A stretch of DNA of 58,700 bases from an uncultured Myxococcales bacterium (GCA_903929795.1 CAIYWC010000148.1:1-58700), one strand, 5' to 3'. Counted from the stretch's first letter, positions 1 to 7,668 are shown. The notes: generated by a model not told the origin, from the sequence alone. Translations and numbers: made by a program.

Positions 1-1041
1 ACGTGCAGCGACGACAACCCTTGCACGTCTGGCGATACATGCTCCGGCGGCGTGTGCGCGGGCGTCAAGGCCACGAATTGTGACGACGGCAACGCCTGCA
101 CGGCAGATTCCTGCAACGCGTCGACAGGCTGCGTCAATACCGCCATCGGCGGCAGCTGCGATGACGGCGACGCGTGCACAACGGCCGACGCGTGCGCGGC
201 TGGCGCGTGCAAGGGCGTGGTGGGCTACTGCGGCAACGGTGTCTGCTGTGGCGAAAATCCCATGACCTGCCCGGTGGATTGCGGCAACGAGGCCACCTTG
301 GTCACCCTTCCGGCTGGCACGTTCGCGATGGGGTCACCTGCCGGGATTGGCGACAACCATGAGCATCCGCAGCATCAGGTTACGCTGTCGGCGTTTCAGT
401 TGGACAAGACGGAAGTGACCGTCGCGCAATACACCGCATTCTATGGCCAATTGAGCGCCGGGCAGAAATGCAACGGTCAGAACAGCGGCAGTTTCAGCTG
501 CGGTCAGCCGGACACGTCGACACCGGCGAATCCGACGTGCAATTGGACTGTTGCGGGCAAAGAACAGCATCCGATCAACTGCGTGGACTGGTATCAGGCG
601 AGCGCGTATTGCGCATGGGCGCACACGGGCGGGCGCTTGCCGACGGAGGCAGAACGGGAATACGCGGCGAAGAGCGGCGGGCAGAATCAGACGTATCCTT
701 GGGGCAACGCGGCACCGACGTGCAGTTTGGCGATCTTCTCAGGGTGTACTTCTGCCTCGACGGCGGCGACGTGTTCCGCACCGGCCGGGAACAGCAGTCA
801 GGGGGCTTGCGACCTGGCGGGCAACGTCGAGGAATGGTGCGCGGACTGGTTCGGCGACTACTCGGCCGCAGCGCAAACCGATCCGATTGTTGCCACTCAA
901 TCGGCTTGGGGCGATGTCCGTGTCGTCCGCGACAGTGCGTGGTACTACGTAAGCACTGGCCTCTACGCGGCGCACCGTGGCGGCGGCGATCCCGCCTCGC
1001 GCAACTGGGCGGTTGGGTTTCGTTGCGCCAAAACCCTTTGA
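1..1041 (+). CDS. FGE/SUMF1-domain protein with cysteine-rich repeats (5' truncated by window edge)
   Basis: The reading frame is open from base 1, so the true start lies to the left. The N-terminal part carries short cysteine-rich repeats of the CDDGNACTADSC type, like the Dictyostelium CTDC repeat found in secreted proteins of myxobacteria and relatives. From about base 295 onward there is an FGE-sulfatase (SUMF1) fold: LPAGTFAMGS near its start, a DKTEVTVAQY motif, GRLPTEAE, YPWGN, DLAGNVEEW and a terminal GFRCAKTL. Many bacterial proteins with this fold are not true formylglycine generators, so enzymatic activity is not claimed. The repeats suggest an exported protein. It lies outside the tRNA fragment at 1214 and probably belongs to the ancestral chromosome rather than to the island. 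Confidence 0.85.
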   Translation, partial: TCSDDNPCTSGDTCSGGVCAGVKATNCDDGNACTADSCNASTGCVNTAIGGSCDDGDACTTADACAAGACKGVVGYCGNGVCCGENPMTCPVDCGNEATLVTLPAGTFAMGSPAGIGDNHEHPQHQVTLSAFQLDKTEVTVAQYTAFYGQLSAGQKCNGQNSGSFSCGQPDTSTPANPTCNWTVAGKEQHPINCVDWYQASAYCAWAHTGGRLPTEAEREYAAKSGGQNQTYPWGNAAPTCSLAIFSGCTSASTAATCSAPAGNSSQGACDLAGNVEEWCADWFGDYSAAAQTDPIVATQSAWGDVRVVRDSAWYYVSTGLYAAHRGGGDPASRNWAVGFRCAKTL

Positions 1042-1172
1042 CCCCGCCTCGTGCCTGCGCGGATCGGCCAACCTCCGCGACCGTCGCGACCCGCGATCCG
1101 TGACGCAGCCAAACGCGACCGGCGGGCAGGGTAGCGATCACTGAGATCCGACCCCAGATCCGACCCCAAACG

Positions 1173-1205
1173 AAAAAGGGGCCAGAGCCTGCGCTCCAAC
1201 CCCTT
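1173..1205 (-). terminator. Intrinsic terminator downstream of the tRNA-Asn fragment
   Basis: On the minus strand the sequence reads AAGGGG, a 3-nt bulge, GAGC, a 4-nt loop, GCTC, a 3-nt bulge, CCCCTT and then a run of T. The two-part stem with a T-tract is a classical Rho-independent terminator. It starts nine bases after the encoded CCA, so it is the tRNA's native terminator. Confidence 0.8.
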
Positions 1206-1213
1206 GATCGTCT

Positions 1214-1260
1214 TGGCTCCGATGGCGTGACTCGAACACGCGACCCGGTGATTAACAGTC
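1214..1260 (-). tRNA. 3' half of tRNA-Asn(GTT), likely attachment-site remnant
   Basis: Read on the minus strand, this segment has the anticodon loop CTGTTAA with anticodon GTT, a variable loop, a perfect 5-bp T stem (GCGTG/CACGC) around TTCGAGT, the 3' acceptor strand CATCGGA, discriminator G and encoded CCA. The 5' half is absent: no TCCGATG acceptor strand and no D arm lie upstream, and the 5' side of the anticodon stem does not pair. A 3' tRNA fragment that keeps its native terminator is the usual footprint of an element integrated in a tRNA gene, with the intact copy rebuilt at the other end. I saw no second copy in the window. Confidence 0.8.
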
Positions 1261-1303
1261 GCTAAGAAAGTCTCCTGTTTTCATATGGTTGGCTATCGCC
1301 ATC

Positions 1304-1354
1304 CCGTCCCACGTTGGAAATATGGGCTTGCCGATCACGTTTAGCGTGGGACGG
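1304..1354. repeat. 10-bp perfect inverted repeat, 31-nt spacer
   Basis: CCGTCCCACG at 1304-1313 is matched by CGTGGGACGG at 1345-1354. It sits between the tRNA fragment and the 3' end of the AbiEii gene. No T-tract follows on either side, so a terminator is doubtful. It could be a recombination arm site or a transcript-end hairpin. The rest of 1042-1415 shows only a 12-bp tandem duplication (AGATCCGACCCC, 1144-1167). Confidence 0.5.
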
Positions 1355-1415
1355 TGTTCTGGATGGGCAGACGCGACCGACGAGGAACCCCGCGCGGGGC
1401 AGGGCGCCACGGCGT

Positions 1416-2309
1416 TCACGGGCTCCAACGCCACGCCTCCGGCTCCCATTTCCGGACGCGATTCTCAAGCACCGGGTTCAGGAACTCACGGAGCGCCACC
1501 TCGGCAGCGTCAAAGTCGAGCCATGGCAGCGCAATCTCCCGCGCGACCTTGACGTACCTATCTGCCCACTCGTTCGGCAGCGGCGGCAGGCTCACTGGCA
1601 CCGGGTGCGTGGCGCGAAAGGCGAACGTCACGTCAATCGCTCGCCGCAGCTGCCGCGCCGCGATCGGCGCGATGCCGGCAAGCAGCAGGAGGTCGGGGAA
1701 GTCGCGCATCCGCGAGTTCGGCCCGGGTCGCGGCATCGTCAGCGCGTGGAGCTTCTCGGCGATGTGCTGCACGACCGGGATCAGCCGGACCTGCGCCGGC
1801 GCGATGTCCGCGAAGGCAAGATACGGCTTGCCACTGATGCTTTGGATCTCGCCGGTGACAGGGCCGCCGATCACGACATCCACGCCAAAAGGGCCGCCGT
1901 ACGGACGCGTCGCCAGCGTCGCGGTGACGCGGAAACGCCGCCCGCCATACGCAACGCCGTCGCCGACGATGGTCGGATTGTCGCGGTCCTCGCTCACCTG
2001 GAAAGCAAGGTGGTCGCCCAGATCCGCCAGCGTGGCCTGCTGGAGACGGGCCAGCACCAGCTCCGGGTCGCCAAGCGTGCGCAGGTCCACGTCACGCGTC
2101 GTGCGGGCGCGGGCGATTCGGAGATCCAGGACCAGGCCGCCCTTGAGCAGCCAGTCGTCGCTGGAGGCAAACACACGGGCGAGGAAACGGTCGAAAAGGA
2201 CCAACTGCCTGATGCGATTGACGTCCTGGCCAGCCGCAACGGCGTCGGTGAGCAGCCGACGCTCCAGCGCCTGTTTGAATGCCTCGGGTGAGCCGTAAGC
2301 GCGTTTCAC
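1416..2309 (-). CDS. abiEii: AbiEii/AbiGii-family nucleotidyltransferase toxin
   Basis: This 297-residue protein has the hallmarks of the type IV toxin AbiEii: KGGLVL at about residues 56-61 and the RxTxDxD nucleotidyltransferase core (RTTRDVDL, Asp73 and Asp75), then a conserved C-terminal helical region (AEKLHAL, RMRDFPDLLLL). In known AbiE systems the toxin transfers nucleotides, reported for relatives to act on tRNA, causing growth arrest that the cognate AbiEi antitoxin controls. The GTG start overlaps the stop of the upstream antitoxin gene (GTGA), which indicates translational coupling and supports this start. The length is normal for the family. Confidence 0.88.
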   Translation of the reverse strand: MKRAYGSPEAFKQALERRLLTDAVAAGQDVNRIRQLVLFDRFLARVFASSDDWLLKGGLVLDLRIARARTTRDVDLRTLGDPELVLARLQQATLADLGDHLAFQVSEDRDNPTIVGDGVAYGGRRFRVTATLATRPYGGPFGVDVVIGGPVTGEIQSISGKPYLAFADIAPAQVRLIPVVQHIAEKLHALTMPRPGPNSRMRDFPDLLLLAGIAPIAARQLRRAIDVTFAFRATHPVPVSLPPLPNEWADRYVKVAREIALPWLDFDAAEVALREFLNPVLENRVRKWEPEAWRWSP

Positions 2310-2869
2310 TGAAACACCTCACGCTGCGCGAGTCGCTCGGCCTCCGCGGCGGTCAGAAGGCCACGCTGTTTGGCCTGTGCAAACGCGTCACGGAGGAGAT
2401 CCGGCTGGACGTTATCGGCGAGACAATTCAGCAAGGTCCTGTAGACATTGGTGATGTGGACGATGCCAAACCACGTTGTGTCGGTCACGTCGAGATCCGC
2501 GAAGTGCAGGCGAAGGCCGGGCGGGATTCGCAGCCGGCGCTTTCGCCACGCGTCCGGCACCGTCATGTGCACGACCGCCGGGAGCGCATCTGACAGGTTG
2601 AACGCCGCGAGCGCGGTCTCGTGGCTGAAGACCCCTTCGCCGTTGGCCCACAGGTCGAGGATCGCGAGCTGCTCTTGCTCGCCGGCCGGGAAGTGCACCA
2701 GCCGGTAGATTCCGTGCATGACGCGCACAATCCGTCCCGCGAGCAGCTGCTTGCGCAGCGCCTGCGGGGAGTAGCCGACCGCCGCGGCCTGCTGGGTCGT
2801 GAAGTACCCGGCGTGACCCTCGGCGAGGCTGTAGAGGTCGGTGATGGTCGGCCGGGCGCGCTTTGGCAT
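2306..2869 (-). CDS. abiEi: AbiEi-family antitoxin / transcriptional regulator
   Basis: This 187-residue protein is the antitoxin partner of the following AbiEii gene. The N-terminal 50 residues form a winged helix-turn-helix of the AbiEi type (HAGYFTTQQAAAVGYS, then RIVRVMHGIYRL), a very typical start of the family. The remainder is the AbiEi C-terminal region with FSHETALAAF and NVYRTLLNCL. Family members bind their own promoter and neutralise the toxin without stable protein contact. The ATG has no clear Shine-Dalgarno sequence, and the predicted promoter lies only a few bases upstream, so the transcript may be nearly leaderless. The gene overlaps abiEii by four bases. Confidence 0.87.
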   Translation of the reverse strand: MPKRARPTITDLYSLAEGHAGYFTTQQAAAVGYSPQALRKQLLAGRIVRVMHGIYRLVHFPAGEQEQLAILDLWANGEGVFSHETALAAFNLSDALPAVVHMTVPDAWRKRRLRIPPGLRLHFADLDVTDTTWFGIVHITNVYRTLLNCLADNVQPDLLRDAFAQAKQRGLLTAAEAERLAQREVFQ

Positions 2870-2876
2870 GCACGAA

Positions 2877-2905
2877 AGTGAACCAGCAGTTTAGTTTTGT
2901 GTCAA
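2877..2905 (-). promoter_or_regulatory. Predicted promoter of the abiEi-abiEii operon
   Basis: On the minus strand a consensus -35 TTGACA (2905-2900) is separated by 17 bp from TTCACT (2882-2877), a weak -10 matching three of six TATAAT positions. The -10 ends seven bases before the ATG at 2869. Confidence 0.5.
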
Positions 2906-2968
2906 GGTGGTGCGCAACGGCTGGGTCGAATGCTGAGGCTCTATGGCTGATTCCAATTGGGATATTCC

Positions 2969-3100
2969 TCACTTCCCCGCGATCGAAAACCAAACCTGCC
3001 GCCCGTCCTTGACGATGTCCGCGATCCGCAATTCCAGGTCGGGCTGCACTGCGAACAGGCGCACGATGAATTCCGTCACGGTTCCAACGTACTTGGGCAT
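2969..3100 (-). CDS. 43-residue miniature winged-helix-repeat protein
   Basis: The small frame begins MPKYVGTVTEFIVRLF at an ATG preceded by AAGGAG with seven-base spacing. Its first 33 residues match the first half of the repeat found three times in the protein encoded at 5818-6945 (ATEFVVSLLAKQPEREWRI in repeat three). It then jumps directly to the repeat's end (RQVWFSIAGK against RTAWWSTATA). About 30 residues holding the middle of the domain are missing in frame. Either a deletion has left a remnant that still keeps a good ribosome site, or this is a functional mini-version. The function is unknown. Confidence 0.6.
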   Translation of the reverse strand: MPKYVGTVTEFIVRLFAVQPDLELRIADIVKDGRQVWFSIAGK

Positions 3101-3178
3101 TGAGCGGCTCCTTGGTGCGGTGGAGAAGCACAAGGCCCATGCGTGCGATCAGGACGGTAGTAGCGGCGTTGTTGGCCG

Positions 3179-4063
3179 TCAAGGCGGATGTCCAAGCCCT
3201 CGGATAACGTCCACTTGCAGCCGGGCACCTTGTGCACGCAGGTTGTCCACAGTCACATTCTTCCCCGCGAGCAGGCCGATTGCGACCGCGTGGTGCGCCT
3301 GTTCCAGCGCGCTGGGAGTGGCGAGAAGTTCTTCGAGACCGGCGCCGGCGTTTCGTGCAAGTGCATCGGCATCAGCCGGAAACGTCTGTTGCAGCGCCGT
3401 CCACCACAAATCGCGCCAACGGTCCGTCTCATCCGCGCCAGCGAGCCAGGCCAGCGCCAGCACACGGCCCAAGTCCTTGGACGAACGAAGCAACTTCCGG
3501 CCACCGATGGGCTCGCTCATCCGCTCAGTGCCGAGCCGCGGGTGCGAAAGTAGGTTCGCCAGCGCCATCATGGCCGGGTTGGCGTAGCGGATCCCCACCT
3601 CCGATGTCAGGCTTTCGACCGCAGCCAACCCCATGAATCGGAAGCTCGGAAGGCCGTACCAACCGTCGCTCAGGTGCACTGGCGTCCACGCCTTCACGGC
3701 CGTCTGGCCTGCGGCCGGGACGGTGAGGAATTCCAGGAAGAAATCATCGCCTTCGGGTGGCCGCAGGCGGATAGCCCGGAGTTGGTCGACGTTTTCGGAC
3801 GTCGGCAAAGCGAAGCACTTTTCATGCCGGCGCCAGCCTGCGGCAAGCAGTGTCTCGGCAATGGTCTGGCTCTCTTGCACGGCACCTGCCGGCCGGATGA
3901 CGATGTCTGCGTCCTTGGTATTGACGCCCCGCTGCACCAAGGCGTGTCGAAAGTGATACGCCGCGGCAATGCTCCCGACGATGAGCATGTTTGGATGAAA
4001 CGCCGCCGGCACCAACCCCGCGATTCGCCTGAACAACACGTCCGGAAGGAGCACTTCAGCCAC
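3179..4063 (-). CDS. Nucleotidyltransferase-like protein, putative toxin of a second AbiE-like pair
   Basis: I place the start at GTG 4063: AGGAGG lies six bases upstream, and the codon overlaps the stop of the preceding gene. The protein has 294 residues. An N-terminal VGSIAAAYHF followed by NTKDADIVI fits the G-S ... D-x-D core of the nucleotidyltransferase superfamily, as in AbiEii-type toxins, but the rest is not a clear match to standard AbiEii. The eight-base overlap with the upstream regulator indicates an operon. By analogy it would be a toxin that modifies RNA or protein by nucleotide transfer. That activity is inferred from the motif and the gene pair only. Confidence 0.65.
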   Translation of the reverse strand: MAEVLLPDVLFRRIAGLVPAAFHPNMLIVGSIAAAYHFRHALVQRGVNTKDADIVIRPAGAVQESQTIAETLLAAGWRRHEKCFALPTSENVDQLRAIRLRPPEGDDFFLEFLTVPAAGQTAVKAWTPVHLSDGWYGLPSFRFMGLAAVESLTSEVGIRYANPAMMALANLLSHPRLGTERMSEPIGGRKLLRSSKDLGRVLALAWLAGADETDRWRDLWWTALQQTFPADADALARNAGAGLEELLATPSALEQAHHAVAIGLLAGKNVTVDNLRAQGARLQVDVIRGLGHPP

Positions 4064-5138
4064 GGATAGCCTCCTGCTGGCGACGGAGCGTTGCCGCAAA
4101 ATCTACCGCTTGCTCATTGAGTTGCAGTTCGAGTAGGTCCAAAAATACTTCGGACGCGTCTGCGTACGTTGGCTCTGAAAACGCCGATTGCGTGGCCGCC
4201 ACGGTCTGGTGAACGACGAGCACCGGCGAGGCTGCGGGGCCAGCAATGGCCAGCGCGGGGTCCAAATCGGCCACGAGCAGCGTTGATGACGGCGCCAGCG
4301 AGACGTCCAGCCGCGGCAGGCCATTGAGGTCAAACGCGGGCATGTAGTGGCGCGCGGCGGCCACGCCACCGACCATCACACCTGTCGGATGACGCGCCAG
4401 CAAACGCCGCAGCAAACGCTCCGGGTTGCCAGGCAGCCCGGTGGCGTCAACGTAGCGCCGCGTGTGGCGTAGCCGTTCCAGGTTGACCACAACTTCGTCG
4501 AGCGATTGCCGCGGCAGCGCAGTCAAGCTCACGCTGCGGTCGCGTTCAATCCTGACCTCGCCGTTGCGCTTCATGCTGTCGACCACGGCACGTACGGTCG
4601 GATGGCTGCAACCGCTGCGTTCACACAGCTGTGCCACCTGCAGGCTGCGCTCCGCCATGAGCCAGGCGTCAAGTAGCGTTCGCCAAACAGAAAATGTCTT
4701 GGAGGTCCAAGCCACACTCTGGGCTTCGGACCTCTGCGCGTCTCGTCCAATCGGCAGTTCCGCGGCGACGGTCTGCAAGTTTTGCATCAGCCACGGGTCA
4801 TCGGGCTGTACGAGGCTGCCGTCGGTGGCAAATGCCATGAGACCGAGCTTGGCCACGACATCTGGACGCAAAACTGCAGTCAGCAAACGCCACTCGTCCA
4901 AGATCCGCGCGCGGGTCATCCGCGGAAAACGCGAGGCAAGCACAACCATGGCACTACCCGGCGCTGCGCTGACGTGAATTGCCAAGGCCACGGCAGCAGC
5001 GTGGAGATCTCGCGAGCCAATCACTTCGCGGCGTAGCACCACCACGTGTTGCTCGTCCGACGCGCGGGACGTCCGTTCAGCGGTTGCCGCTGCCAAGATG
5101 CGGGTTTGGTTGTTCTCGGCGGTTCGTCTTTCTGGCAT
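4056..5138 (-). CDS. AbiEi-like regulator with HTH, putative antitoxin of the second pair
   Basis: The chosen start is ATG 5138, preceded by GGAGGTG with eight-base spacing. The protein has 360 residues. The middle has a helix-turn-helix (about 165-225, SLQVAQLCERSGCSHPTVRA then a basic wing). The C-terminal third (VMVGGVAAARHY, LPRLDVSLAP, EVFLDLLELQLNEQA) resembles the AbiEi C-terminal antitoxin domain, which often ends in a similar DLLEL-N-E segment. The first 150 residues I do not recognise. The gene is followed by the nucleotidyltransferase-like gene and preceded by a promoter carrying 14-bp direct repeats, so autoregulation is likely. Confidence 0.65.
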   Translation of the reverse strand: MPERRTAENNQTRILAAATAERTSRASDEQHVVVLRREVIGSRDLHAAAVALAIHVSAAPGSAMVVLASRFPRMTRARILDEWRLLTAVLRPDVVAKLGLMAFATDGSLVQPDDPWLMQNLQTVAAELPIGRDAQRSEAQSVAWTSKTFSVWRTLLDAWLMAERSLQVAQLCERSGCSHPTVRAVVDSMKRNGEVRIERDRSVSLTALPRQSLDEVVVNLERLRHTRRYVDATGLPGNPERLLRRLLARHPTGVMVGGVAAARHYMPAFDLNGLPRLDVSLAPSSTLLVADLDPALAIAGPAASPVLVVHQTVAATQSAFSEPTYADASEVFLDLLELQLNEQAVDFAATLRRQQEAIRG

Positions 5139-5159
5139 GCTGCGCGCACCTCCAGCGCG

Positions 5160-5209
5160 AGGATAGCACCTCCAAATCGAAGTCGCAACTGCATTTCGAA
5201 GTCGCAACT
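5160..5209 (-). promoter_or_regulatory. Promoter and two-copy direct-repeat operator of the second AbiE-like operon
   Basis: The 14-mer TCGAAGTCGCAACT occurs at 5177-5190 and 5196-5209 (plus-strand spelling), 19 bp start to start. On the minus strand the nearer copy contains TTGCGA (5188-5183), a plausible -35, and 17 bp further is TATCCT (5165-5160), a plausible -10. Repressor binding to the repeats would block polymerase, as expected for antitoxin autoregulation. Confidence 0.6.
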
Positions 5210-5292
5210 AAACTTTCGCATCGCGGCTGGGAAAGAGACCGCGAGCGGACCGCGCCGATGACGTGGACGTGACCAAGCTGTAGGAGAAAACC

Positions 5293-5660
5293 ATGTCGAT
5301 TCAACCGATTCACAATGACACCGATCATGCCACTGCGCTCGCGCGCATTGGCGTGCTCTGGGGCGCGGATGAAAACACGGCGGCTGCGGATGAGCTGGAA
5401 ATCCTGGTGACGCTGGTGGCCGAATACGAGGCCCGGCACCACCCGATCCTGCCGCCTGACCCGATTGAGGCCATCCGCTTCCGCATGGACCAGCTGGGCC
5501 TGACGCGCAAGGACCTGGAGCCGATGGTGGCAGTCGCGCGCGGGTGTCGGAGGTACTGGCGGGCAAGCGGCCGCTGACCCTGGCGATGATTCGACGGTTG
5601 CGCAAGGGGCTTGGCGTCCCGGCGGATGTGCTGATTGGCGGGGAAGATTTGGCTGCCTGA
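5293..5660 (+). pseudogene. higA: HigA-type XRE antitoxin interrupted by a frameshift
   Basis: The frame from ATG 5293 encodes an HigA-like N-terminus (ILPPDPIEAIRFRMDQLGLT, RKDLEPM), then at about 5529 it slips and runs to an artificial stop at 5577. The next frame continues the family C-terminus exactly: GSRARVSEVLAGKRPLTL, then RRLRKGLGVPADVLIG, to the stop at 5658-5660. A single missing base explains it. Typical HigA antitoxins of this kind have about 120 residues, as the joined frames would. The stop of a possible toxin remnant sits ten bases upstream and its TAG merges into the GGAG ribosome site. No intact HigB gene is present. A sequencing error cannot be excluded. Confidence 0.75.
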
Positions 5661-5738
5661 TCGCGCATCGGCAGCAACGTCTTGCCGCGACAAACAGGGC
5701 AGGGGTGTGAACGCCGACAGGGGTACCCCGATCCAATG

Positions 5739-5754
5739 ATATTTTGCGTGATAC
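5739..5754 (+). repeat. Intergenic AATATTTYGCGTRATA-family motif, copy 1
   Basis: The sequence is ATATTTTGCGTGATAC, between the convergent ends of the higA pseudogene and the winged-helix-repeat gene. Confidence 0.6.
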
Positions 5755-5817
5755 GCCGAACCACCCAGGTCCACACGCGGTCCACGCGACGGCCCGACTG
5801 GTGCATCGGCCCGCACG

Positions 5818-6945
5818 TCAACGCTTGCTCGACCGCGACGTAGCCCGCTTGCCATCCGCTACCCGGGTCAACAGCTCTTTGGCCAACCGGCGCAGCAACT
5901 TGACCATGAATGACGCCGCACTGCCGCAGGTAACAGCAGGCTTGGTCGCGCTGGCAGCCGGTGGCGGCACTGGTGCTGGCGTTGCCGCCTTTGCAGCAGT
6001 CGCCGGTTCTTCAACTACAGCAGGTTTCACGACCCGCAACGATGGCGCCGCAGGCACACGCACCTTGGCCGGCGTTGCCGCTGCTGGCGTTGCCGTTGCA
6101 GTCGACCACCAAGCGGTCCTGCCCTTCATCGTCTTGGTGACCTGCCCGTTTGCAAACAGCCTCGCCAGCGACTTGTAGACGTTGGCCTCGTTCCACTTTT
6201 GGTCACCGGCTTGCACGATTTCCGCGATCCGCCACTCACGCTCGGGCTGTTTCGCCAGCAGGGACACAACAAATTCAGTTGCGGTGACTGCGGGCTTGGC
6301 AGAACTGGTCACGCTGGATGCCGGTTGCGGGACAGGCTTTGGAACACGTGGCTTTCCCGGCGCAGGTGCCGCGGCAGGTGCCGGCATAGCGACCTTGGCT
6401 GAAGGCGCCTGGGCAAGATTCGCGTTGGCGATTCCCCACCAAGCCTGACGGTCAGCCACGGTCTTCTTGACCTTCCCGACGACCAGCAACTTCGTCAGCG
6501 TGTTGTACGTCACCTTCTCGTTCCACTTGCTGCCACTCGCCTGAACGATCTCCGCAACCCGCCATTCCAGGTCAGGCTGTCGTGCCAGCAGCTCGATGAT
6601 GAATTGTGGTGCGGTGCCAGTTGGCTGGAGAGGCGTCGGCACGTCGACCGGGGCTGGCTGTTGAGCGGCCTTGGCTGATGCTAATTTTGCGGGTTGCGGC
6701 GTTGTGGTGGCTAATTCAAGGACAGGCGCGGCGGTCACAGCCGACCACAAGACCGATCTACCTGCACCCGTGGTCTTCTTCACCTGACCAGCAACGAGCA
6801 GCCGTTTCAGGGTCTCGGTGAAGTTGTCGGCCTTCCATTTCCCGTCGCTCGCGGCGTGCAGTTCAGAAACGCGCCACGCACGCTCGGGCTGACGTTGCAT
6901 GAACTCAAGGACAAATTCTGCTGCGCTACCCGTCCTGGTCGCCAT
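5818..6945 (-). CDS. Protein with three winged-helix-like repeats in Ala/Pro-rich linkers
   Basis: This 375-residue protein contains three copies of a roughly 62-residue module at about 9-71, 112-173 and 222-283. Each reads F-x3-LL-x-RQP-x3-WR-(I/V)-x-E-(I/L), then KWN, a helix of L-x-RL/KLL type, GQV-KKT and a terminal WW. The pattern of three helices and a beta hairpin with basic residues suggests a winged helix. A fourth, broken repeat begins at about 342, and the end is Arg/Lys-rich. Linkers of Ala, Pro and Lys are 40-60 residues long and probably flexible. Such a chain could bind DNA at several adjacent sites. I do not recognise a named family. The ATG has GGAG nine bases upstream. Confidence 0.75.
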   Translation of the reverse strand: MATRTGSAAEFVLEFMQRQPERAWRVSELHAASDGKWKADNFTETLKRLLVAGQVKKTTGAGRSVLWSAVTAAPVLELATTTPQPAKLASAKAAQQPAPVDVPTPLQPTGTAPQFIIELLARQPDLEWRVAEIVQASGSKWNEKVTYNTLTKLLVVGKVKKTVADRQAWWGIANANLAQAPSAKVAMPAPAAAPAPGKPRVPKPVPQPASSVTSSAKPAVTATEFVVSLLAKQPEREWRIAEIVQAGDQKWNEANVYKSLARLFANGQVTKTMKGRTAWWSTATATPAAATPAKVRVPAAPSLRVVKPAVVEEPATAAKAATPAPVPPPAASATKPAVTCGSAASFMVKLLRRLAKELLTRVADGKRATSRSSKR

Positions 6946-7224
6946 TGTGCTGCTCCGTGCGCCTGTCGTGGTCGCGGCGAGGGTCTGCTGAACGACCCCG
7001 CGCGCCGCAAAGTAGCACAGTTGGACAGTTGGGCGTCAACGGCGGATCTGACAGCGCCGAGCACGCGGCACAAGCGCAAAACCAATCAACATTATTGGAA
7101 TAAGTCAGATGGAGACGACCCCAAATCGCCTCCCCAGCCCGTCATGGGCCGGTTCACCGTGCGGACTTGCTGCGCGGCATCAACCACGTGAAGGCCGGCT
7201 CGAAGCCGGTGAAGGAAACAGCCC

Positions 7225-7467
7225 ATGCGGCTCATCGGCATTCTTGGTCAAGACAAACACGTTCCTTGCGCTTCCTGCCACCACCATTGGGACGTCGACT
7301 ACCTGGTGCGCGACCTCGGCCAGCATCGCCTGCGCGGCGAAGGCTTTGCGTACATCTTGTTCGATGATGGCGCGATCATGGTGAATTACTGCCCGTCCTG
7401 CGACCTGCCGGCGGCTGCTCCGGTGCGCGCCATGACGGCGATGCAGGAGATGCTGGCAGCGGCGTGA
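7225..7467 (+). CDS. Small protein with two CxxC pairs
   Basis: This 80-residue protein has CASC at residues 15-18 and CPSC near residue 56, a likely zinc-binding pair, with an acidic/aromatic segment between. GAAGGA precedes the ATG at good distance. The gene stands alone, divergent from the winged-helix-repeat gene and upstream of the recombinase, with a hairpin just after its stop. Upstream bases 6946-7224 hold no gene. No family is recognised, and the function is unknown. Confidence 0.6.
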   Translation: MRLIGILGQDKHVPCASCHHHWDVDYLVRDLGQHRLRGEGFAYILFDDGAIMVNYCPSCDLPAAAPVRAMTAMQEMLAAA

Positions 7468-7468
7468 G

Positions 7469-7532
7469 AAGAAACGGCAGGTTGGCTGTGTGGTGCCCGT
7501 GAGGCGCCGCGTGGTTGGCCGGGCCGTTTCTT
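7469..7532. terminator. Stem-loop with 10-bp arms after the CxxC gene
   Basis: AAGAAACGGC (7469-7478) pairs with GCCGTTTCTT (7523-7532), with further GC pairing possible inside the 44-nt loop. The arm ends supply A and T tracts on both strands, so it may work as a bidirectional terminator between the CxxC gene and the recombinase. The loop is long for a terminator. Confidence 0.4.
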
Positions 7533-7668
7533 ATTATGGATGAATAACTTCTGACTCACCGGCTGCGCGCAGAGGACTTCACATACGATTGGTGCGACGA
7601 CGACACCACTGTGGACAGCCTTTATTCTCAATCGTGTGCGAAGTCGCACCGACGAGGAGGAAAGCGCC

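Noticed and set aside
1144..1167. Tandem AGATCCGACCCC copies as replication iterons
   Set aside because: Only two copies, no replication gene nearby.
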